A DNA stretch of 8,016 nucleotides from Deltaproteobacteria bacterium. GTDB lineage: Bacteria; Desulfobacterota; Syntrophobacteria; BM002. The position numbers and the translations under genes were made by a program. The notes under the pieces were generated by a model. That model was not told the DNA's origin and searched no databases. It worked only from the letters and a program-made list of their open reading frames with translations. The stretch's first letter is position 1. Each line of letters starts with the position of its first letter. This document shows, in pieces, positions 1 through 5,456 of this stretch. The stretch spans positions 1-8,016 of the forward strand of contig JAGFXI010000173.1 in assembly GCA_017861095.1 (NCBI GenBank), written 5' to 3'.

Positions 1-886
1 GCTGCAGGCGGTCTTTACGAAAGGTCCCGCGCACGAACACCCGGTCGCGGTAGGCGAGGTCTATGCCCCGCAGGTGATGGTGAAGCCCTCTCTCCTCCAA
101 GTGACGAAGCACTCTCCCCAGACGCGCCATCCTGGCGCCGTAGTCTCCCGTGCCCAGGGTGATGGCAATGCCGCCCCGAAGGGTGTACACCTTGAGGCCC
201 ATCGTGGGGACGTACTGGATCTCCGAGATGAGCCGCCAGGGAAGATAATCCTGGCAGTCGCGGTAGAGGGCCGAAAGGAGCGTCATGGCCTCCTGGGGGA
301 GTTCCCATCCGGGTCCGACGTTCGCGGGGTCCATGCCGGAAATGATGGGGAGCCCCGGATACTCGGCAGGAAAGGCCTGGACAAAGGCGCGCCCCCGGGG
401 ATCGACCAAGTAGAAGGCGCGGCCCCGAACTAGGGCGAGCGGCTCTCTCTCAACAATGTCGATGCGGATGGAATCGGGGATCTCGCGGATGATGACCGCA
501 GATTCCACCCAGGGGTGGCTGCTCACCCGGCGGCTGATCTCAGCGAGGTCCACACCCAGGATGTTGTCACCCGGGTGGATTCCCGCCTGCTGAATGACGG
601 TCTCAGGCTGGAGATGCGTACAGCCGTTTACCTGGATGCGAGCGACGCTGAGGAGCGAAGAGGTGAGGAGCAGCTGGTACCCTCGCACAAAGAGCAGGCT
701 CAGCGCCCCGACGAGGAGGCAAAGGAGAAGGACCTGGGCCAGACGGCGGAGGTCGCGGCTGACGCTGCGGCGACGGGGGCGGCGTGTCGCCTGGTTTCCG
801 AGAGCAGTCACCGGCGCGGGTTTCGGGGATCTTCCGTCCCGAATCCGATCGAACCGCACGTGGTGTCGCACAAGACCCTCTGCCAC
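1..886 (-). CDS. ftsQ: Cell division protein FtsQ (3' end outside window)
   Basis: Divisome scaffold of the inner membrane; in the family it binds FtsB/FtsL and links early and late division proteins. I translated 295 codons without a stop from GTG at 886; the frame is still open at base 1. Residues 1-49 form a basic cytoplasmic tail (TRRPRRRS at 34-41). One membrane segment lies at about 50-68 (QVLLLCLLVGALSLLF). A POTRA domain follows from about 82 (ARIQVNG, then HPWVESAVIIREIPDSIRIDI at about 124-144). The periplasmic FtsQ domain continues to the edge, ending in GIDLAYRDRVFVRGTFR. At 295 residues it is already full family length, so little should be missing. GTG was chosen because AAGGA at 897-893 sits six bases upstream and no in-frame ATG is near. 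The gene starts 35 bases after the murB remnant; ddl, usual at this place, is absent. The identification is firm; the start is slightly less so. Confidence 0.93.
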   Translation of the reverse strand, partial: MAEGLVRHHVRFDRIRDGRSPKPAPVTALGNQATRRPRRRSVSRDLRRLAQVLLLCLLVGALSLLFVRGYQLLLTSSLLSVARIQVNGCTHLQPETVIQQAGIHPGDNILGVDLAEISRRVSSHPWVESAVIIREIPDSIRIDIVEREPLALVRGRAFYLVDPRGRAFVQAFPAEYPGLPIISGMDPANVGPGWELPQEAMTLLSALYRDCQDYLPWRLISEIQYVPTMGLKVYTLRGGIAITLGTGDYGARMARLGRVLRHLEERGLHHHLRGIDLAYRDRVFVRGTFRKDRLQ

Positions 887-897
887 CCTGTTTCCTT
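887..897 (-). promoter_or_regulatory. Ribosome binding site of ftsQ
   Basis: On the minus strand AAGGA (897-893) is followed by a six-base spacer and GTG at 886-884. This decides the GTG start, because the reading frame upstream offers only CTG (913) and then runs through the palindromic repeat. The site lies directly next to the repeat at 901-930, so the present leader of ftsQ was created by whatever brought the repeat here. Confidence 0.65.
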
Positions 898-900
898 CCC

Positions 901-930
901 TTTCGGTGGGCAGCGCCCACCCTACATCGA
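901..930 (-). repeat. REP-like palindromic repeat, copy 1
   Basis: Thirty-base unit matching 1256-1285 at 26 of 30 positions in the same orientation; the last 16 bases (915-930, gcccaccctacatcga) are identical. This copy holds a perfect seven-base stem, ggtgggc (905-911) and gcccacc (915-921), with a three-base loop. Short GTAGGGTGGGC palindromes of this kind are dispersed repeats in many proteobacterial and related genomes, often thought to be REP elements; that class is assigned from memory, not from a search. The unit gives the murB remnant its last codons TCG ATG TAG. There is no T tract after the stem on either strand, so it does not look like an intrinsic terminator. Confidence 0.75.
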
Positions 931-1224
931 CTGAATCTTGAGCTTTACCTGGAAACGCTCGAAGGCCTGCTTTAGGCTGATGGCCGCAGCGCCAACCCCG
1001 GCATCGCTCCCCACGAGATTTGAACCCCGGCCCGGGACCAAGAGGGGGTAGGTATGGTCATTCAGCACCTGGACGGCTCGCTGTAACCCTGCCACATGAT
1101 GTGGACGTATGAGAGATGTTGCCGGCCCCCCTGCGTGCCACGTGGTGTAGTCCGCCCGTGGCACCTCCCATCTTCCGCCCACGCCGTCCAGGTGCTGAAG
1201 CTCTGTTTTCACCCTTCGGTCCAT
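922..1224 (-). pseudogene. murB: Truncated UDP-N-acetylenolpyruvoylglucosamine reductase (MurB) remnant
   Basis: MurB reduces UDP-GlcNAc-enolpyruvate to UDP-MurNAc with NADPH and FAD. Only its N-terminal FAD-binding part is here: about 100 residues against roughly 300 for the family. Recognisable are DYTTWHAGGPA (family YTTfriGGpA), then the FAD-loop motif GRGSNLVGSDAGVG, then AISLKQAFERF. The second glycine of the family pattern (GSNLL-D-G--G-VI-L) appears replaced by alanine, suggesting drift. The substrate-binding domain with the catalytic serine and the C-terminal glutamate is missing. The frame breaks off at the repeat (901-930), which supplies the end QSM and the TAG. The ATG at 1224 was chosen for its AGGTG eight bases upstream; GTG at 1236 or 1275 would also be in frame. 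It looks less GC-rich than its neighbours. It cannot be a working MurB; a retained short flavin-binding protein is possible but less likely. Confidence 0.85.
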
Positions 1225-1255
1225 TGAATGCTTCACCTGCTCCGAGTTCTCGCTA

Positions 1256-1285
1256 TTTCGGTGAACGGTGCCCACCCTACATCGA
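1256..1285 (-). repeat. REP-like palindromic repeat, copy 2
   Basis: Direct copy of 901-930, exactly 355 bases away, differing at four positions, all in the left arm or loop (unit positions 9, 10, 12 and 14). Two of these changes break the stem: ggtgaac (1260-1266) no longer fully pairs with gcccacc (1270-1276). The conserved core is 1270-1285. The murC stop codon (TAG, 1279-1277) and its last two codons lie inside the unit, in the same phase as in copy 1. Together the copies bracket the murB remnant. Confidence 0.72.
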
Positions 1286-2674
1286 TCTCTTCCGCGCTCT
1301 CTCCTCGAGCTTCCTCACCAGCTCCTCACCCACCTGCCAGATGTTCCCCGCTCCCAGGGTGAGCACCACATCCCCTTCCCGCACCTCATCCATCATGAGG
1401 GTCGTCAGATCCACATCCCCAGGCACGTATCTCGTGTTGCCGTGCCCGTGGGCCTGGATGGCCGCCGCCAGCTTGTCCGCCTGAACCCCCGGGATGGGCG
1501 GCTCGCTGGCGGCATAGATCTCGGTGACCACCAGAACGTCCGACTGATAGAAGGCGGTGGTGAAGTCGTTGAACAGGGCCTGGGTGCGGGTGTAACGGTG
1601 CGGCTGAAAGAGGACCAGTCGCCGCCTCTCCGGGTAGCATTCGGCCATGGTCTTCAGGACCGCCTTGATCTCGTTCGGGTGGTGGCCGTAGTCGTCGATG
1701 ACAGTCACTCCCGCCACATCGCCCTTGATCTGGAAGCGGCGCTGCACCCCGGTCATCTCTTCGAGCCCGCGGCAGACGGCACCGAAGTCGAGGTCCAGTT
1801 CCTGGCCGACGGCGATGGCGGCGAGGGAATTGAGGACGTTGTGCCATCCGGGAATGGGTAGTCGCACCGGGCCCAGCTCCTGGCCGCGGAAAAAGGCCCG
1901 GTACGAAGAGCTCAGGCCGGAGAGGGTGACATCCCGCGCCTGGAAATCCGCCTGGGTCGAGTAGCCGTAGGTGATGAGGCGCTTCTTCACCCTGGGGAGA
2001 AGGCCCTGGATGTTCTCGTCCTCGAGGCAGAGGATGCTCACGCCGTAGAAAGGGACCTTGTTGATGAACTCGAGGAAGGTCTCCTTGATCTCTTCCAGAT
2101 CCCTGTAAAAATCAAGGTGCTCCCGGTCGATGTTGGTCACTACGGAGATGGTCGGGCTGAAGAGAAGGAAGGTGCCGTCGCTCTCGTCCGCCTCGGCCAC
2201 GAGGAAGTCACCCTGACCCAGCTTGGCATTGGTTCCCCAGGAGAGGAGACGGCCGCCGATGACCACCGTGGGATCGAGCCCGCCCTGGGCCATCACCGTG
2301 CCCACCATGGAGGTGGTCGTCGTCTTGCCGTGAGCCCCGGCCACAAGCACGGCGTGCTTGAGCCGCATGAGCTCGGCGAGCATCTCGGCCCGGCGAATGA
2401 CCGGGACATGGTGGACGCGGCCGGCGGCAAGGACCTCCGGATTGTCCGGAGCGACGGCCGAGGAGAAGACGACCACGTCGGCGCCGGCAACCTGCTCCGC
2501 CCGGTGGCCGTAGAAGACCGTGGCACCGAGGCTGACAAGGCGGCGGGTGATCTCGCTCTCCTTGAGGTCCGAGCCGCTCACTCGGTGGCCGAGGTTGATG
2601 AGGAGCTCGGCGATGCCGCTCATGCCGATGCCGCCGATGCCGACGAAGTGGATGTGGTAGGGGCGTTTGTACAT
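1277..2674 (-). CDS. murC: UDP-N-acetylmuramate--L-alanine ligase (MurC)
   Basis: Cytoplasmic ATP-dependent ligase that adds L-alanine to UDP-MurNAc, the first step of stem-peptide assembly. It has 465 residues, normal for the family. The N-terminal nucleotide-sugar domain opens with HFVGIGGIGMSG (9-20). The ATP loop is GAHGKTTTTSM (113-123). The central ligase domain has EADESDGTFL (161-170) and NIDREHLDFY (181-190). The C-terminal domain has DDYGHHPNEI (327-336), FQPHRYTRTQ (356-365) and GAGNIWQVGE (441-450). HHPNEI and HPHRYTR-type motifs separate MurC from MurD, MurE and MurF. All key motifs are intact, so it should be active. The C-terminal SM and the stop are encoded by a repeat copy. 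It lies 120 bases after ftsW, where murG would be expected, and no clear Shine-Dalgarno sequence precedes its ATG. Confidence 0.97.
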   Translation of the reverse strand: MYKRPYHIHFVGIGGIGMSGIAELLINLGHRVSGSDLKESEITRRLVSLGATVFYGHRAEQVAGADVVVFSSAVAPDNPEVLAAGRVHHVPVIRRAEMLAELMRLKHAVLVAGAHGKTTTTSMVGTVMAQGGLDPTVVIGGRLLSWGTNAKLGQGDFLVAEADESDGTFLLFSPTISVVTNIDREHLDFYRDLEEIKETFLEFINKVPFYGVSILCLEDENIQGLLPRVKKRLITYGYSTQADFQARDVTLSGLSSSYRAFFRGQELGPVRLPIPGWHNVLNSLAAIAVGQELDLDFGAVCRGLEEMTGVQRRFQIKGDVAGVTVIDDYGHHPNEIKAVLKTMAECYPERRRLVLFQPHRYTRTQALFNDFTTAFYQSDVLVVTEIYAASEPPIPGVQADKLAAAIQAHGHGNTRYVPGDVDLTTLMMDEVREGDVVLTLGAGNIWQVGEELVRKLEERARKRSM

Positions 2675-2701
2675 ATAATTATCGTGTCACCGTCCGTTCT
2701 T
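2675..2701 (-). promoter_or_regulatory. AT-rich murC leader, possible weak promoter
   Basis: Between the inner end of the MITE-like element and the murC ATG are 27 bases ending in ACGATAATTAT, an AT-rich island in GC-rich DNA. GATAAT (2683-2678) resembles a -10 box, but no good -35 box lies 15-18 bases upstream (the closest is around GCCGTCAA). A start from it would fall almost on the ATG, giving a leaderless or near-leaderless transcript. The only Shine-Dalgarno candidate, GGTGA, sits 12 bases before the ATG, which is too far to be strong. Function is unproven. Confidence 0.25.
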
Positions 2702-2805
2702 TGACGGCTTCGTAAAAAGTCCATCTGTCCCGCGAGGCGCGGGATTGCGCTTCATCTTTCGTCATTGCAGCGTACTTCTCTGTACGCCTCATTCCTACGA
2801 AGTCA
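2702..2805. repeat. MITE-like element with imperfect terminal inverted repeats
   Basis: A 104-base unit whose ends are inverted copies: tgac-gg-cttcgta at 2702-2714 and tacgaagtca at 2796-2805 (seven bases perfect, then four more after a two-base insertion). Inside are two hairpins: tcccgcg/cgcggga (2728-2734 and 2738-2744, three-base loop) and gcgtac/gtacgc (2770-2775 and 2782-2787, six-base loop). Units beginning TGACGGCTTCGTAAAAAGTC with a gcgtac...gtacgcctcattcc arm resemble dispersed non-coding repeats I recall from deltaproteobacterial and related genomes; this is from memory. It has no coding capacity of its own. It fills most of the ftsW-murC gap where murG normally lies, and its right end encodes the last residues MTS and the TAG of ftsW. 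Confidence 0.7.
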
Positions 2806-3982
2806 TCTTCTTTGCCTTCACCCCTTGCGGCGCGCGTTCCTCCGCCGAGGGCCGCAGCCAGGTCACCGCGGCGGCGGCCCGCCGGTGGCTGCTGATATTC
2901 AGAAGGATCCCCACGGCAAGAAAGTTGGTGCAAAGGGAACTTCCGCCGTAGCTCATGAACGGGAGGGGTAATCCCTTGGTGGGAACAAGCCCCATGACCA
3001 CGGCACCGTTGATGAGGGCCTGGAGCCCGATGACCAGGGTCAATCCGAAGGCGAGATAGGTGCCGTGCCGGTCCGGGGCCCAGAGAGCGATGTGGACCCC
3101 TCGCCAGATGAGAATCCCATAGAGGAAGAGAACCCCGCAGATGCCGAGGAGCCCCGTCTCCTCGCCGATGACGGCGAGGAGAAAGTCCGTATGCGGCTCC
3201 GGGAGATAGAAGAGCTTCTGCTTGCCGGAGCCGAGGCCGGCACCGATGAGCCCGCCGGACCCGAAGGCGAGGAGCGAGTGGAGAAGCTGGAAGCTGCTGG
3301 AGGTCGGATCGCGCCAGGGATCCAGGAAGGCGAGGACCCGGCCCCAGCGGTAGTCTTTCCGGGTGACCGCCAGAACCAGCAAGGGAGCGAGGGCCAGAGC
3401 GCTGCCGACAAGGTGACGGAGTCTCACCCCGGCCACGAAAAGGAGGGTGAAGGTGAGCAGGGCGAAATAGACCGCCGTACCGAGATCCGGTTGCTTGTAA
3501 ATGAGGAGCACGAAGACGCCGCAGACGATGGCGTGGGGGAGAAAGCCGACGCCGAACTCGTGCAAGCGCTCGTGCTTCTTGGCGAGGGAGTAGGCGATAA
3601 ACATTATCAGGGCGAGCTTGGCGAATTCGGCAGGCTGCACCGAAAAGCCGCCGAGATGGAGCCAGCGCCGGGCGCCCCCGGCCTTGTGCCCTAATTGGGG
3701 GACGAGCACCAGGCAGAGGCTGAGGACGCTCAACCCGAGGATCACGTAGATGAGACGGCGATAGAGGCTGTAGTGCACGTTCTTCACGAAGAAGAGGAGG
3801 ATGAGCCCTGCCACGGTGAAGACCACCTGGCGTTTGAAGAAGTACATGCTGTCCTGATAGCGAACCTCGGCCATGATGGAGCTGGCGCTATAGAGCATGA
3901 CCAGACCGATCCCCGCAAGTAAGAGGGTGACAGAGAGCAAGGTCAGGTCACCGCTCGTTCTCCCTGTACCTTCCTCCGCCAT
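2795..3982 (-). CDS. ftsW: Septal peptidoglycan glycosyltransferase FtsW (SEDS family)
   Basis: Polytopic inner-membrane enzyme that polymerises lipid II into septal glycan together with a class B PBP (FtsI). It has 395 residues and about ten hydrophobic segments, the first at about 13-35. SEDS motifs in order: QPAEFAKLAL (116-125), QPDLGTA (164-170), GSGKQKLFYLPEPHTDF (251-267) and GEETGLLGI (273-281). The family signature runs from N325 to S349 (GLVPTKGLPLPFMSYGGSS). D266 in HTDF is the likely catalytic aspartate of SEDS polymerases. FtsW rather than RodA or SpoVE is chosen from its place after murD in a dcw cluster. The ATG at 3982 is preceded by AAGGGG at about 11 bases; a longer upstream frame only overlaps murD. 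It starts 50 bases after murD. Its last three residues and stop come from the element at 2702-2805, yet all conserved parts are present, so it is probably functional. Confidence 0.95.
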   Translation of the reverse strand: MAEEGTGRTSGDLTLLSVTLLLAGIGLVMLYSASSIMAEVRYQDSMYFFKRQVVFTVAGLILLFFVKNVHYSLYRRLIYVILGLSVLSLCLVLVPQLGHKAGGARRWLHLGGFSVQPAEFAKLALIMFIAYSLAKKHERLHEFGVGFLPHAIVCGVFVLLIYKQPDLGTAVYFALLTFTLLFVAGVRLRHLVGSALALAPLLVLAVTRKDYRWGRVLAFLDPWRDPTSSSFQLLHSLLAFGSGGLIGAGLGSGKQKLFYLPEPHTDFLLAVIGEETGLLGICGVLFLYGILIWRGVHIALWAPDRHGTYLAFGLTLVIGLQALINGAVVMGLVPTKGLPLPFMSYGGSSLCTNFLAVGILLNISSHRRAAAAVTWLRPSAEERAPQGVKAKKMTS

Positions 3983-4032
3983 CAGCGTAAGGACCCCTTT
4001 CCGTGCTCGAGAGTCCCGGCGTCCCACCGCGA

Positions 4033-5454
4033 TCAGGAACGTCGCCCCCCAGGGGTCTCGGCGACGGTCCAGAGACCGGAGCACCCGCTCGTCTCCCGGC
4101 CTTGATCTCCCGTCAGTTCGTAAATCAGGCAGCGGAAATGATCGCCTCTCTCCGCATAGTTCTGGTAAAGATCGAAGCTGGAGCAGGCCGGTGACAGGAG
4201 GACTACGTCACCAGGCACCGCAGCTCGGATCGCCACCTGGACCGCATCGCCCATGGTCTCCACTACCACGGCGCAGGTGAGGTGGCCGAGCGCCTTGGCC
4301 ATGAGAAAGCGCGATTCCCCCATGAGGACCAGCGTCTTGACCCGATCCCTGACCAACGGGACGAGGGGGCCGTAGGAGCCGCCCTTGTCACGGCCTCCGG
4401 CAATGAGCACGATGGGCTCAGTGAAGCTCTCGAGGGAGCGGACCACCGCATCCACGTTGGTCCCCTTGGAGTCGTTGTAGAACCGGATACCGCGCCACTC
4501 GTGGATCAGCTCGAGGCGGTGGGGGAGCCCCCGGAACTCGTTGATGCTCTGTTGCACGGCGTCCGGGCTCGCGCCCGCGGCGCCGGCGGCGAGGACCGAG
4601 GCTAGAAGGTTCTCGAGATTGTGATGACCGGTGAGCTGCCACCCACCCAGATCGTACGAGTGAATCTCTCCCCCCGCTCCCCGACAGATCAGGCGGTTTC
4701 CGTTTAGGTGGGCGTCGGCGGAGGTCCGGTGCCGGCTGAAGAGGAGCCGCCGGCTTCGAGGAGCGCAGCGTCCCATGATGAGAGGATCGTCGGCGGGGAG
4801 CACCGCCACGTCCTCCTCGGTCTGACGGGCGAAAAGAAGACACTTGCTCGCCGCGTAGGCGTCGAAGGAGGGGTAGCGATCCAGATGATCCTCGGTGATA
4901 TTGAGGAGCACGGCGACCTGCGGGTGAAAGGTCTCCATGATGTCCAACTGGAAGCTGCTCACCTCCACCACGGCGAGCTCGGGCATGTCGGCCTCATCGA
5001 GAAGGCTGATGAGGGGGTTGCCGATGTTCCCGCCCACGAAGACGGGCCGGCCGCTCCGCTTGAGCATGTCGCCGATGAGCGTTGTGGTCGTGGTCTTGCC
5101 GTTGGTGCCGGTGACCGCCACCATGGGGAGGGAGAGCTGTCGGCACGCGAGTTCGAACTCCCCGGTGACAGGTACTCCCCGAGCGCGGGCCGCAACCAGT
5201 TGAGGGAGATCGAGGGGCACGCCGGGGCTAAGGACAATGAGGTCGGCACCGGTGAAGAGCTCCTGCGGGTGGCCGCCGAGGGCGATGGCACATCCGAGGC
5301 GGCGTGCCTGCTCCACCGCGACGCCAAGCTCCGCCTCCGGGAGTCGATCGGTGATGGTGACCAGGGCGCCCCGCCGGCGAAGGAAGGATGCAGCAGCGAG
5401 GCCGCTCCGGGCCAGGCCGACCACCAGCACCCTCTTGTCTTCTAACCTCTCCAT
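4033..5454 (-). CDS. murD: UDP-N-acetylmuramoyl-L-alanine--D-glutamate ligase (MurD)
   Basis: Cytoplasmic ATP-dependent ligase adding D-glutamate to UDP-MurNAc-L-Ala. It has 473 residues, slightly longer than many MurD because of a tail of about 25 residues after RCLIYEL. Motifs: N-terminal VLVVGLARSG (9-18), ATP loop GTNGKTTTTT (116-125), EVSSFQL (164-170), NITEDHLDRY (185-194), NDSKGTN (327-333), AGGRDKGG (362-369) and the MurD-typical SPACSSFD (421-428). SSFQL, NDSKATN-like and SPACASFD-like motifs are specific to MurD. The ATG at 5454 shares its A with the murF TGA (TGATG), so its translation is probably coupled to murF. The frame stays open upstream inside murF, but those residues do not belong to the family. 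In most dcw clusters mraY separates murF from murD; here nothing does. Confidence 0.97.
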   Translation of the reverse strand: MERLEDKRVLVVGLARSGLAAASFLRRRGALVTITDRLPEAELGVAVEQARRLGCAIALGGHPQELFTGADLIVLSPGVPLDLPQLVAARARGVPVTGEFELACRQLSLPMVAVTGTNGKTTTTTLIGDMLKRSGRPVFVGGNIGNPLISLLDEADMPELAVVEVSSFQLDIMETFHPQVAVLLNITEDHLDRYPSFDAYAASKCLLFARQTEEDVAVLPADDPLIMGRCAPRSRRLLFSRHRTSADAHLNGNRLICRGAGGEIHSYDLGGWQLTGHHNLENLLASVLAAGAAGASPDAVQQSINEFRGLPHRLELIHEWRGIRFYNDSKGTNVDAVVRSLESFTEPIVLIAGGRDKGGSYGPLVPLVRDRVKTLVLMGESRFLMAKALGHLTCAVVVETMGDAVQVAIRAAVPGDVVLLSPACSSFDLYQNYAERGDHFRCLIYELTGDQGRETSGCSGLWTVAETPGGRRS

Positions 5455-5456
5455 CA
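5452..5456 (-). other. TGATG stop-start overlap of murF and murD
   Basis: The murF stop TGA (5456-5454) and the murD start ATG (5454-5452) share one base. Such overlaps normally mean translational coupling. There is a modest AAGGA about eight bases upstream, inside the last murF codons. The junction leaves no room for mraY and no trace of it. Confidence 0.85.

Noticed and set aside
15..308. 97-codon minus-strand frame at the left edge
   Set aside because: It is out of frame with ftsQ, which I could translate continuously over the same bases with clear POTRA and FtsQ features.
905..921. Hairpin before ftsQ as an intrinsic terminator
   Set aside because: A seven-base GC stem exists, but no T tract follows on either strand, and ftsQ with its ribosome binding site begins right after it.
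2679..2933. 84-codon minus-strand frame covering the ftsW 3' end and the repeat
   Set aside because: It runs out of frame through ftsW and then translates the repeat element (TFYEAVK-type readthrough). It has no ribosome binding site and no family resemblance; such frames are commonly mis-annotated as hypothetical proteins.
3983..4084. Longer FtsW start (ATG at 4084)
   Set aside because: The extra 34 residues overlap the end of murD in another frame, are strongly basic and polar, and do not belong to the family; ATG at 3982 gives a standard FtsW N-terminus.
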